A stretch of 60,000 nt of DNA from Hydractinia symbiolongicarpus (Eukaryota > Cnidaria > Hydrozoa > Anthoathecata > Hydractiniidae), in the NCBI RefSeq assembly GCF_029227915.1, contig NC_079884.1, positions 20,090,001 to 20,150,000 of the forward strand. The letters are read 5' to 3'. Shown piece after piece: positions 22,196 to 32,111 of this stretch (position 1 is its first letter; each line of letters starts with the position of its first letter). Under the pieces are notes generated by a model. The model was given only the letters and a program-made list of their open reading frames with translations. It had not been told where the DNA came from and searched no databases. A program made the translations under genes and the position numbers.

Positions 22196-23054
22196 GAGGT
22201 GTGGAGCGGTAAGCAAATGAGAATCTATAAACTTCTTCCCTCCAATCCTCGTGTTCAAGCTTATCTGTCCTCACGATTTTATTAAGCAGTTGCATAAATC
22301 GTTCTGCTTCTGCGTTTGCCTGTGGCCATAGTGGAGTGATGCGTCTGTGTGTTATTCCCCTTTGTTTGAAGTAAGATTTGATTTTTGGCGAGCTGAATGG
22401 TGGGCCATTATCGGAGATAACGTTGCGTGGATTACCGTATGTGCTGAACAAGGTCTCAGTGTTTCAGCTTTGGTACTCTTGAGAAATTCCACCTCTGGAA
22501 ACTTAGATCTTTGGTCGATCACGACAAATCCTGTGGGAAATGGTCCAAGAAAATCAAAGTTCAAAGTTTCCCAAACTTGTTCTGGTATATCCATTATTCT
22601 GATAGGCGCATCTGTTCTTGTTGGTGTCACAGCTTGGTATGGAATGCAATTTTAAATTTTCTTTTCAACCATATCCTCTATTTCTTGAAAATAAACTTTC
22701 GATCTGAGTAACTCTTTTGTTTTCTGAACACCTTGGTGTACTTGATGAGCTAATGTAACAGCAATGTTATGGTAGCATTTTGGTAAGATAATGCGTCTTT
22801 GTTTTAAGACAATGTCTTTGTTGTTCGATACGGCGAGTTCGTTTTTGAACTTGCAGTAATGCTTCGGTTCGTCTAGTTCTTTGCTACTTAAATCAGGGTA
22901 GTTAGTCGGTTTGTCTAGTAGGTGCCAGTTGTTCTTTTCTATAATATTGGCTAGATGTTGACATATTTTATCTTGTGAAGTTTTTGTTTTAATATCGTCA
23001 AACGAAAAACTCAATTTTATCTCTCTCAGAGACACATATTGTACACGAAAGCGA
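22196..23054 (-). pseudogene. integrase zinc-binding and catalytic core
   Basis: Minus-strand frames give the H2C2-type region (AHQVHQGVQKTKELLRSKV, cysteines degraded), then the DDE core: first Asp in NFDFLGPFP, second Asp in ISDNGPPF, and Glu in NAEAERFM. Between the first and second Asp there is a frameshift. The frame ends at AYRSTPHST, where the 776-bp MITE is inserted. Upstream it runs up to the LINE boundary near 23055. Confidence 0.85.
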
Positions 23055-23058
23055 TAAC

Positions 23059-23655
23059 TTGTTTTGTATTCCGGGGTTCCAGTTTGTAGAAAAGAGACGA
23101 AAAACTGGCCTAGGAGGAGGTGTTGCTATATACGTATCGGAGAATATAAACTGGAAACGACGAGAAGAATTTTTAGAAAACATTTGGATCGAAATATGCC
23201 CGGAAAAAGCGAAACATTATCTAATTTGCTGTATGTACCGACCCCCGGACAATTCACTTCACTTACACAAGAAGTGGAAAGAATATTTTCAATACACGCT
23301 TGAGACCGTTAACGACCTATCGCTAGAAGTTATCATTATGGGCGACTTTAATGTTAACTATAAAAATAAAAATGATCATTCAGAATTTAAAGAGCTAATG
23401 GCTGTCCAGGGATTTAAACAGTTGGTAACAGCGGTTACGAGAACAACAAGAAAATCAAGCACCCTTATAGATTTGATTTATACAAACAATCACTCGCTAA
23501 TTCGTTCCACAAAAGTTATACCCTTGAGTATTGGCGATCACGATTGCGTCGCTTGCGTTCGAAGACACACTGGTCAAAAACTTTCACCAAAAGTAATTAC
23601 TTGTCGTAATTATACCAACTACAACCATGATGATTTTTTAAAAGAATTTAAATAA
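23059..23655 (+). pseudogene. LINE endonuclease (APE-like) fragment
   Basis: An open frame of about 198 codons without its N-terminus. Motifs of the LINE AP-endonuclease are clear: GGGVAIYVS, YRPP, MGDFNVN (catalytic Asp/Asn pair), TLIDLIYTN and the final SIGDHD with the catalytic His. The first catalytic motifs are missing because of 5' truncation. It is separated from the RT frame by a stop, a frame change and what looks like a deletion of the linker. Confidence 0.85.
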
Positions 23656-23735
23656 ACAAAATTGGAAGCATTTGTACACATTGACTGACATATTTTTCCA
23701 CATGTGCAAATAAACTTAAATCTCTTGCACTGCCA

Positions 23736-25293
23736 ATGAAGGAATTTATATGGAGTAAGCCAAGTCAAGTGAATGAAAATACGAATTCTGTTTTTGCGTT
23801 CACTTACGTTTCAAATGTATTTGTTGAAAGTCAGCTGAAGAAGTTGCAGCGCAAGAAAGCTACAGGTTATGACCAAATACCATCAGGACTTTTGAAAGAC
23901 GGAGCCACAGCGTTATCAAGTCCCTTATCGTTCATCATCAACTTGTCGCTAAAAACAGCCACCATACCAACTGAATGGAAGTTGGCGAAAGTCATCCCAC
24001 TCCACAAGGGTGGGAAAATGGACGAAATGTCAAACTATCGACCGATCTCCATCCTACCGGTCATATCTAAAATAATGGAGAGAGCTGTTTATGTTCAACT
24101 TGTGAACTATCTTGAAGAAAATGAAATTTTAACACCCAACCAATACGTATACAGGAAGAAACAATCTACCGAATTAGCCACACTCTATCTGCCAGAGGAA
24201 ATCAGGAAGGAGATGGACAAAGGGAATTTAACAGGTGTGCTTTACGTTGACCTGTTGAAGGCTTTCGATACTTTAAGCCACTCCATTCTCCTGTCAAAAC
24301 TAAGAAGTTATGGAGTCAAAGGTTTGTCACTAAACTGGTTCGCAGACTACTTGTTTAACCGCGCCCAGATTTGTGAAGTAAATGGTCAATGGTCTAAGCC
24401 CAACCCCATTGTTTGTGGTGTACCACAGGGGTCCATTCTTGACCCTGTCTCTTTTTAATCTACTTCAATGATTTCGAAAATTGTTTAAAACATTCTAGAG
24501 TACTAAACTTTGCGGACGATACCGTGTTATACATTGGACGAAAAACAAGCCAGCAACTTGAGATCGCTTTCAACGCTGAATTGAAAAACGTAGACAGGTA
24601 CTTCATTGAAAACGAACTTGTATTAAATCTGAAGGCTGGAAAAACCGAATTGATGATATTCGGCACTCTCAAAAATTTGAATAAAAACGGATCAACCTTG
24701 AACTTGGAAATCAACGGAAAGCTAATTAACGCAACCACCAAATATCGATATCTTGGGACTGTTCTCGACCAGACTTTGTCTATGAACCATCACTTTATAA
24801 GTCTTTACAAGAAAATGTCTGCCAAGCTTCGTTTACTACTCTCATTGAAATCCAACTTAACGAAAAATGCCATCACCAAAATATCAGAATGCTGCTGCCA
24901 ACGCTTCTTTACTGCTGCACTACAAACCTGAATCTTACCAACGGCCAGCAAAATAAGCTTCAATCGCTTGATAGAAGAATTGCGAAGGTGACAGAGAAAC
25001 GTCAAGTACCAATTATGAATGAAATAAAGAAACATGCTGTCATGCTCGTCAGAAAATGCTTGGAAAAAGCGGTGTGTAGCAATTTTGAAGATTTCTTCGA
25101 GATAAGATCGCACAGTAGAAACACCCGAAACAACAATTACTTACTGACAATACCTAGAGTGAGACTTGAAGTAAATAGATCTGGTTTTAAATTTATGGGA
25201 TCAAAGATTTATAATGACTTGCCAATCGAAATTCGAAAATCGGATACATTACCAAGTTTCGTAAGAAAAACTAAAAGCTATTTTAACCTGTAA
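23736..25293 (+). pseudogene. LINE reverse transcriptase, frameshifted
   Basis: Three overlapping frames carry one RT. 23736-24458 has KKATGYDQIPSGLL, NYRPISILPVISKIMER, VDLLKAFDTL and GVPQGSILDP. A frameshift near 24445-24470 leads to a second frame with LIYFNDF and the intact catalytic FADDTVLY (about 24510). A second frameshift near 24890 leads to the C-terminal domain ending SYFNL at 25293. Catalytic residues survive but the frame breaks make the copy inactive. Confidence 0.9.
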
Positions 25294-25469
25294 TAAATTA
25301 TTTTATGCCTTATTGTAAAGCTAGTATTTTTAACTCATGTTTTTTAACTGTTATATAATAATGTTTTATTATTTTATTTTTCACAGGACATATATTAAGA
25401 GCAGTTTTTTAAAAACTGAATTATATCCATCCTGTATAAACATTCATAATAATAATAATAATAATATGC

Positions 25470-25965
25470 ATATGTGGCTGTAAAGTTTACATATTCTTCT
25501 ATACTGTTGCTCTTTTTGTCGTCGCTGAAGGGTGTGAGGTTGTCTGCTAGCGTATTCTGATATGTTTTCTGCACTTTTTACATGTTTTATCGTGAAGCTG
25601 TAACCTTGAAGTTGAAATGTTAGTCGCTCGATTCGCAGATGTATCGTGGATTTTGGGTTACTTAAGAGATTGACTAATGCTTTATGGTCGTTGAATATAG
25701 GATGAACTCTCTACCGATTAAGTACAAGCGATTTTTTTCGCATCCGTAAACTATGCTTAAACATTCTCTTTCGATTTGCGCATATTTCATTTCAGTTTCT
25801 GTGAGGGATTTGGATGAATATTATATAACCTTAACATCATCTTTACCCTTGCTTTTCTGCAACAATACGGCGGATATACCATAGTGGCTAGCGTCTGTAA
25901 ACATAAATGTCTCTTTGTTTTCATCAAAATACGCTAAGCAGGGTTTACTACTCACACCGCTTTCT
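25470..25965 (-). pseudogene. RNase H domain of the Gypsy element
   Basis: Minus-strand motifs in order: KPCLAYFDENKET, FTDASHYGISAVLLQKS (first catalytic Asp), a stop, then YSSKSLTETEMKYAQIEREC (catalytic Glu), a frame change, then GYSFTIKHVKSAENIS. The last corresponds to the usual boundary before the integrase linker (NSIEEYVNFTATYA at about 25480). RT proper is absent upstream. Confidence 0.8.
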
Positions 25966-26463
25966 AAAGTATTTCCTGTCACCAGTATTTCTTCCAAGGT
26001 TTTATCAGGATTTCTGAAGCTATATAAACGTAACTTGATGTTAGTAGTAAAAAGTTCAACCTGTCTTTTGATTTCCAAATTTTTATCGTGAAAGTCACAT
26101 TTTACTGTTTGTTCTTTTAATCGTATAAAATACTGATGTATCGTTTCATCTCCTTGCTGTATCCTATTGCGAAATAAATATGTTTCGTAGCTTTTATTTA
26201 CTTGTGATTTGAAGTGTTTTTCTAACGCCGCGATGACATTCGGATATGTTACACCTTCGCGTTCAGGCTTAACATTTTTATAAATTTTATATGTGATATC
26301 GCCAACGTAGGTCAACATAGCTAGTTTTTGACACTCATGTGTGACACCAATAGCGTGATACAAAAGTTCAAATCTTTGTTTATACTTCTTCCAGTGCCAG
26401 TGTGGACACATCTTCTGTGGAAAACTTTGGAAAGGATGGCAGATTAACATTTCGAACAGCCAT
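25966..26463 (-). pseudogene. Gag remnant, fused to RNase H
   Basis: The ATG at 26463 opens MAVRNVNLPSFPKFSTEDV. After a frameshift the remainder follows: KQRFELLYHAIG, KLAMLTYVGD, SYETYLFRNRIQQGDETIHQ, and LYSFRNPDKTLEEIL. This is a Ty3/Gypsy Gag of the retrotransposon-gag type. The frame then passes directly into RNase H (ESGVSSKPCLAYFD), so the zinc knuckle, protease and RT have been deleted between them without loss of frame. Confidence 0.8.
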
Positions 26464-26576
26464 CGCAACTGGATAAAATTTTAAAATAACTTTACAAATA
26501 ATAAGAATTAAATCTTGTCGAATTTAATCTTGTCGAATTTAATCTTCGTCTGTTATTCCCTTCTCCTTGTCGCCAG

Positions 26577-26735
26577 TTTAATATCGGGAAAATAGGTTAA
26601 ATAAGAACACGTGTTTACAATATATCTCTGTTTATCTCCTCCTCTCTATTCACTATCATAACTCTTTTGTAATCAAAATCGTTCCTCTTCTTCTGTCCAA
26701 GTCCTCTCCATCGGCGATGTCTTTACGACATTACA
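26577..26735 (-). repeat. 5' LTR of the Gypsy element
   Basis: Begins TGTAATGTCGTAAAGACATC on the minus strand. One base inside its end lies TGGCGACAAGGAGAAGG (about 26559-26575), a plausible tRNA primer-binding site because it starts with TGG. A 15-bp tandem repeat (AATCTTGTCGAATTT, 26511-26540) sits between the PBS and gag. Confidence 0.85.
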
Positions 26736-27161
26736 TACCTCATTCACAAAGCCATGTCTAATATATACCGGTTCATACCACAGTAAAACCTGTTTTAATG
26801 AAGCCAGTTTAACCTAGTTAATAAAACAACCTGTCGAAGTTGTATTATTCGTGTTTTATCGAAAACCATGTTTAAACATAAACAAAAATGGCGGATCGCT
26901 GGCGTGCTCGTGCAGCACGGGAATTAAAGTATTAAAGGTCGATTCTCACTGGTGGTTTAACAGCGTTTATGACCGTTAATATTTAAGCACTCAAATTTAA
27001 ACCCTTATGAGAATCACTTTGGTACCTGTTAATCTTAATTAAAACATCGATAAACGCTTATAAATCCAGCGTTTTAAAATGATAAACGGTTACTTCAAAG
27101 ACTTCCGATAATTATCATGCTGAAAAAGAGAAAATAGAACATTTCAAACTTTGTTTTCAAA

Positions 27162-27233
27162 ATGGCAGCAAACAAACAGCGTTGTTTATCTCTAGAAGAA
27201 GACAACATGCTGGCTGAAGTAATCAGGAACTAC
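27162..27233 (+). pseudogene. Harbinger accessory protein, first part
   Basis: ATG at 27162 opens MAANKQRCLSLEEDNMLAEV and ends IRNY at the insertion. The EED-acidic helix start is the first part of the SANT/MADF-like DNA-binding domain usually encoded next to Harbinger transposases. The frame resumes at 28951 (NYPCSYNKACKEYKER) after the insertion. Confidence 0.75.
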
Positions 27234-27305
27234 AGGGGCGAATATAGAATTTTTTTATGTAAGTCACAAATTTTGCGTAGCAAACCGCTGCACACCAAAA
27301 CAGCT

Positions 27306-27334
27306 GGGGGCTTTAGGGGGCGCTGTAAGCCCCC
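27306..27334. repeat. GC-rich hairpin
   Basis: GGGGGCTT and AAGCCCCC flank a 13-base G-rich loop, unusual in this AT-rich window. It lies near the left end of the 1.7-kb element and could be a subterminal structure. Confidence 0.7.
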
Positions 27335-27780
27335 CAAATGGGGTAGGGGCGAAGCTCGGGAAGTTTTTGCTTTTTACGGCATTCTAAAGCGTTAACAGGC
27401 TAAATTAAAGTCCAATCTCCTCTTACTCGTTAACGTGTAAAACCACTCTTTTGCGTTAATTTTGGAAAAAATGTATTTGTTGTATAAAGTTAGAGGATAT
27501 TAAAAACAACGGTAGGAATTATGTATTATCAGACTGTTTCGCCCAATATCAGGGCTCATCAGCTTGCCTAGGCAACATTCAATAACATTATATATTATTT
27601 AGTGTGCCAGACAAGTACAGTCAGCTAGCGCTCCAATAAACCGGGTACTATTTGTGATGTGCGGTACCTTTCGCTTTGTACCGTTAGGCAGAAAAATTAT
27701 GGGGAAAAAATGATTAGGCTTAAAGGTGATACTTAAGTCAACATTAAAAATTTGTAAACAAAATAGAAATTTCAATGTCC

Positions 27781-28300
27781 TTAAAGAAAAGGAGTGGGAT
27801 TTATTGGACTGATTATACAATTAAACAAAATTTTATCCCTTGAGTCACCACAATCCGGAAAATATGTATTAATGTTGGCCAATGACACTGACGACAAAGC
27901 AAATATGCAAAGTAAGCTACACCACTTTTGATTTTTACAGTTACCAATGTCTTCATTTTTTACCAACTTATTAGAGCACGAAGAACCTGAAGCATCAAGA
28001 GTTTTGAAAGATGCTACCATTCGCAAAACGCTATCAACAGATTTAAATATCTTACCTTTGCGTTCTTCAAATAACGACAACAAAACAGGGTGCCTACTGT
28101 AATATTCAGAACACAGAAACAGCTCCAATGACGTTAAAATTCTGAGAACCTCAACCAACGAATTGTCACCAACAAGCAGGATGGAAGCGTACAAGCAATT
28201 TCCAGTACTTTCAGAGCTAAATAAAAACATAAGTCTTGTTCAAGAGCTTTGTCAAAGCTATAGCTGCCAACTTTAAACTTTTATTTTTTATGACAAATCA
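27781..28300 (-). pseudogene. OTU/vertnin-like protein relic
   Basis: The minus-strand frame 27781-28230 contains STGNCLYASILLVGDNSLVE, then LRILTSLELFL and YYSRHPVLL. This recalls the GDGNCLYRS-type start of OTU-like and vertnin-like domains, in which the Cys is the nucleophile; here the Asp before G-N-C is lost. A frame change just upstream (near 28225) joins it to SYSFDKALEQD in another frame. No transposase motif was found. Family assignment is from memory of the motif and is tentative. It lies wholly inside the 1.7-kb element. Confidence 0.4.
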
Positions 28301-28555
28301 AAGGCTGCAAGCACTGTGATGTGTGATGAAGAGTGACTGAAGTTTGTTTACATTTGAGTTTAGTTTAATTTAGCAAATCTTCTTATAAAATATTAGCTGA
28401 CAAGATGACAAGGGACCAGCTCAAACATGCTCTCGGCAGCCATGTTTGAACAAAAAGAATAAAATCAAGGGCGAACATATAACCTTAATCCGGGGTGGGA
28501 GAGTTCTTGGCCACTGACGGGTCCGCAAGATAACAAAACCGGTATCCGTTTTTCT

Positions 28556-28855
28556 ATGCTTACACAATTTGATACTCGCGCAGAAGTAATAGTGCTTTTG
28601 GCTGACCTTGAAATTAGGAATGTCAGTCAAAACCCAACAACCAATCAAAACAGCCAAATCAACCGTTTTGACCCATCAAATCAACAAAAAATATACGAAT
28701 TCCAGTCACGTTTTGACTTACATCGGCAGAAACGTCGAAAGGCAGAAGACAAATACGCCATCCACAACCTAGTACACAGACCACGTAAATTCGATAAAAC
28801 GCTACACGTCAGGCCCGGCGCCGAACACAATGCCGTAATATCGGTTGCTGGTTGA
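28556..28855 (+). CDS. unidentified open frame in the 1.7-kb element
   Basis: 99 codons starting MLTQFDTRAEVIVLLADLEI, hydrophilic, Asn/Gln-rich in the middle and basic toward the end (RQKRRKAEDKYAIHN). I do not recognise it. It lies inside the inserted element and could be a cargo or accessory reading frame, or chance. Confidence 0.2.
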   Translation: MLTQFDTRAEVIVLLADLEIRNVSQNPTTNQNSQINRFDPSNQQKIYEFQSRFDLHRQKRRKAEDKYAIHNLVHRPRKFDKTLHVRPGAEHNAVISVAG

Positions 28856-28950
28856 CCGGCGTTTTGTTTTAATTTTCACTTATCTACATTTTTAAGGTTT
28901 GAAAAAATGTCAGTCGCTTGCCGGTTCTGACGTACGCTAGATCCGCCCCT

Positions 28951-29710
28951 GAACTACCCTTGTTCATATAACAAGGCATGCAAGGAGTATAAGGAACGTG
29001 ATGTTATTATTAACGCTAGGAATGACGTTGTTGGGCAATTGAATTTTTTAGAAGATGGTGAAATTTTCTGATATTTTTTGTGTTTTGATTTCACAAAACA
29101 TGTATTCATATTATTACATATTATATTTAGTTGATCGTGGCAAGTCTGCCTTCAGTAATCTGAAGAAACGTTGCCTAAAAACGAAAATTGATTTGAAAAA
29201 AATCACAACATTGAGGAACTTCGCGAGAGGCTGTTGAAAAAAACGGAAAAAGATTTCCAACCGTTTATGTTTTTAAAATGGTTAGACAATTTTGTCAGAA
29301 TCCGCGAGACGAAAAAACCAACATAGTGTCACTAGAGGAACCTGTTTTGGCAGAGGATACTGGGAGTCCCCAACAGAATTCTGTTGAAGTTGATGACAGT
29401 GCTGACAATGAAACCGAGTCTCTTGCCAGCAACGTTTTTCCTGGTCGTGTTTCAAATCCTTTGCTTAAGAAAAAAAGAGTGATATCCCACAACACCTCTG
29501 TATCTGCTGATAAAGAACCTTCTTTATTGAAGAAAATTAATTCCAGAATAGAAAATCGCCGCGAAGAATCGATCGAGGAGCTGTTTGGAAAACAAATTGC
29601 AAAAGAACCTGCAGCATTGCCGCCTCAAACTAGGTGCATGGCACAAGATGAGATATAAGATATAGTCTTCAAATACAAAATGACAGCATATGGCCTGTAT
29701 CGTTAACTCC
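28951..29710 (+). pseudogene. Harbinger accessory protein (SANT/MADF-like), rest
   Basis: Resumes NYPCSYNKACKEYKERDVII, then ARNDVVGQLNFLEDGE, where an intron is probable. Acceptor TTATATTTAG at about 29133 precedes the next block DRGKSAFSNLKKRC; after a frame change comes DFQPFMFLKWLDNFVRIRET, and another frame change at about 29315 leads to NIVSLEEPVLAEDTG. The C-terminus, KKINSRIENRREESIEELFG to TRCMAQDEI, is followed by one in-frame TAA and then DIVFKYKMTAYGLYR. This is the two-gene Harbinger arrangement; the protein normally helps the transposase bind DNA (family knowledge). At least two frameshifts and a stop make it a pseudogene. Confidence 0.7.
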
Positions 29711-29829
29711 CATGCATGGACATGCACAGGCAGCTAACATGCAACATAGACAAGACTTGACACCGACAAACGACGGACAGATTTTTTATCAGTTATAAAA
29801 ATACAACGTTATGAGTGAAAAAATCATAC

Positions 29830-30295
29830 TCAGTTGTTTGTAACTCTTGATGTTCTACGAACAATATAAATAGCCAACAATACTATACTAAAGAAACCTT
29901 TATAATTATAGTATAAGGTTCCACTCATTCGTGGACATTCAATTCGGATGTGTTTGCCATCTAAGGATCCAATACAATGATTCCATGTATTTTCAAATTC
30001 AGCTGAAATTTTCCACCAGTCGTTCTCAGATTTTGGTGTGCGTATGTATTCATCTTTCAAGCTTTTATATATTGTAGAGCACGTTTCTGAAATTATATTA
30101 CTGACTGTGCATTTCCCCATGCGGAATGAAAAGCTGAGCGATTGTTGGGATTCTCCTGAAGCTAAAAATCGTAATGTCAGAACAAGACGCTCTTGTGCAC
30201 TGATTGACTTCCGCATCTGAATGTCCTGCTTTTTTATCAAGGGTCCAACTAAACTTAGAAGATGCTCCAATCTTTCTGGTGACATGCGAAAATAC
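29830..30295 (-). pseudogene. Harbinger transposase exon 2, truncated
   Basis: Begins after acceptor TACTGTAG (30296). Contains FRMSPERLEHLLSLVGPLI, ERLVLTLRFLASGESQQSLS, the helix-turn-helix-like SFRMGKCTVSNII, and the first catalytic region CIGSLDGKHIRIECP with YYNYKGFFSIVLLAI. It then ends at IVRRTSRVTNN, losing the segment with the remaining catalytic Asp/Glu residues, so the protein cannot be active. The gene faces the accessory gene, with about 120 bp between them. Confidence 0.85.
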
Positions 30296-30381
30296 CTACA
30301 GTAAAAAGGACATGAACAAAAATTTATTAAGAATTTATTATGAATTATTTGTAAGTCAAAATATATGACAGAGCATCTAAC

Positions 30382-30569
30382 CTGAAATAATACTCGCGGT
30401 CTGCCAACCGTAATTCTTGAACCAGGGAATGAAATAAGCCATGTGTACTTCGTTTCTGATATATTTCACGAGCCCAAAACCTCTTCGTTCTATTTTCTAC
30501 ATAACGTCTTCGTCTCCTTCTTCTCAACAAAACTGCTACTAATAAGTAATCCACGTCTTCTTCGTCCAT
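30382..30569 (-). pseudogene. Harbinger transposase exon 1
   Basis: Starts MDEEDVDYLLVAVLLRRRRR at 30569, the usual acidic then arginine-rich start of animal Harbinger transposases, and runs through LADREYYF. The donor TTTCAG/GTTAGATG at 30382/30381 is consistent with an 86-bp intron (30296-30381). Joining to exon 2 restores the common sequence YFRMSPERLEHLL. Confidence 0.8.
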
Positions 30570-30687
30570 TTTTCCAACAGAGTAGCTTAAGTTTGTAACT
30601 TCTTCAAGTTACAGTGAGAACGTCTACATAAAATGCTGAATATGTGCTCATAAACGTTGTTAAACCACCAGTGAGAACCGACCTTAA

Positions 30688-31346
30688 ATGCAGCTGAACT
30701 CATATTCCAATTAAGTTTTCATTCAGAACAAAACTTTTTTGGTGTATTATACGCGGTCGAACTATTATAGTGATTATGCACATCAGTAGCAGTAGCTAGC
30801 TACACATTCATATTGAAAAGGGGATTCCAAAATGCAAAGTAAACATGAGGCTGTATAGTTGAAGAGACTTTGTTATTAAGCTGAAGGAGAAGTTTTAAAA
30901 GTGAAAAGACGATTATTGTTGTGGTCCGCTTGCAAACTTTAAGTTAAATAAATTTTCAAGAAACATTATTATGATGTAGCTAACCTAGCTACCAGATAGA
31001 TTCTTGACAAACTTTATTCATGGTTCTGACCAGAGAATGTTTTGTACTCTTTTCAAAAATGCTTCAAGTCAGAATACTGAGCATACTAAATTTTATTCTT
31101 GATAGTGGCAAATGTGTAAAAACCCGAGTTTTAATGAGAATAAACCAGTTTATATAACTTAAACCAGTTTTGTTAGGTGTGAATAGGGTATTAGAGATCT
31201 TGAAAACTGAGTTAGTTTTAAACAACAGAAAACAATTTTTTGTGCTTCAAGGGTTAATTAACGTTCGATTTTTAATGCAGCTGTTCTATTCCTAATGTAT
31301 AAATAACAATATTAAGAAAGGCTGTATTCAGTGTTCTTAACATGGA
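30688..31346. other. intergenic stretch, nothing recognised
   Basis: AT-rich DNA with a few CTAGCTA runs and no gene-like frame. Confidence 0.4.
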
Positions 31347-32111
31347 CTTGGAGGAAAGAATACGGAAGGAGAAATAACTCTTTTAATTCTATTGAAACAC
31401 TGCGTGAGGTTCTAGCAGGTGTCTGTATAGAAACTTAATTTGAAATTTTGGCTGTTGTGTGACTAAATTATTCGTGAATATCAATTCGCAACTATTTGGT
31501 TATAAAAACAATTAGATAATTTGATGATGAATTTAATAATATTATCAAAACAAGAAGACATAAATCGGTAAAATTTCTTTTGTTCTTATGTTAACATAAT
31601 CAGCGAAGAAGCACATGCTCGACACTTTTGTAAACAAAAAGAAAAAGTTTATATCTCGTTTTAAAACGACGTTCTGTTATGAGAAGTTATTTCTTTAGTT
31701 AGAATAAGCATTAATCCAGCACACATTTTGTCGGCACTCGTCCGGTGCATATCTATCTATAATGTTTTTCATGATCAAAGTGGTATACTCAAGCCTGCAA
31801 AAATAGGTTAATATCATGGTTAAACGCTTATTTCCAAACGTATTGTTGAAGTTTTTAACAGCAATGTTTACCGACTTATATTAGGCACACTTTCCATACA
31901 AATATGCCTGCAGCGTGTTACAGTCAGATTTCAATAGAAAAAGTTAGCCCCTATTAAAGGAGAATATGGAATTTGATCATTTTTTTGCAAAAAAGACTCG
32001 GTTGAGCACCTCACGCACTGATTCTTTTGAAATTAAAAACAATAGAAAATTCAATACATTTAAAGCGTACAGAAATGAAGTTGTTTCTCCTTCCGTATTC
32101 TTTCCTCCAAG
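31347..32111. mobile_element. fold-back element with perfect 28-bp ends
   Basis: 31347-31374 (CTTGGAGGAAAGAATACGG...) is exactly the reverse complement of 32084-32111. Similarity continues inward, with diverged sequence around CTGCGTGAGGT on both arms, so the arms are over 70 bp long. ATGGA occurs immediately outside the left end and within a few bases of the right end and may be the target duplication. No transposase; superfamily not recognised. Confidence 0.75.

Larger units (their letters stand above)
23055..25466 (+). mobile_element. 5'-truncated LINE (jockey/CR1-like)
   Basis: Endonuclease and reverse transcriptase remnants in order on the plus strand, ending in a short (AAT)n microsatellite tail at 25446-25466. 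A microsatellite tail rather than poly(A) fits CR1/L2-type elements. The Gypsy polymerase frame is present on both sides (25470 onward and before 23054), so the LINE inserted into it. ORF1 and the start of the endonuclease are missing. No clear target-site duplication was seen. Confidence 0.88.
20572..26735 (-). mobile_element. Ty3/Gypsy LTR retrotransposon with nested insertions
   Basis: Two 159-bp LTRs (20572-20730 and 26577-26735) flank an internal region read on the minus strand: PBS, gag, RNase H, integrase, then a purine-rich tract. A possible target duplication TACC lies just outside both LTRs. The LTRs differ at about ten positions, so the insertion is not recent. Gag C-terminus, protease and most RT are deleted. 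A LINE (about 23055-25466) and a 776-bp MITE (21413-22188) are inserted in it. Protein motifs suggest a Mag-like lineage (inference). Confidence 0.88.
27234..28950. mobile_element. 1.7-kb element inserted in the accessory gene
   Basis: Duplicated target GAACTAC at 27227-27233 and 28951-28957. The ends are AGGGGCGAAT at the left against AGGGGCGGAT (reverse complement of the right end, ...ATCCGCCCCT). If the flanking C/G is counted as part of the TIR (CAGGGGCG), the target duplication is 5 bp (AACTA), as in some hAT-related elements. It contains a protein-coding relic (27781-28300, minus) and a GC-rich hairpin at 27306-27334. Superfamily uncertain. Confidence 0.75.
26936..30684. mobile_element. 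PIF/Harbinger element 1 (3.7 kb, with insert)
   Basis: TIRs: AGGTCGATTCTCACTGGTGG at 26936 against the reverse complement of 30665-30684 (AGGTCGGTTCTCACTGGTGG), continuing into GTTTAACARCGTTTATGA. Target duplication TAA at 26933-26935 and 30685-30687, typical of Harbinger. It carries the two usual genes, convergent: a SANT/MADF-like accessory protein (+) and a DDE transposase (-). A 1.7-kb foreign element interrupts the accessory gene. Confidence 0.85.

Noticed and set aside
22347-22711. Plus-strand frames of 66-102 codons
   Set aside because: Antisense shadows of the Gypsy integrase.
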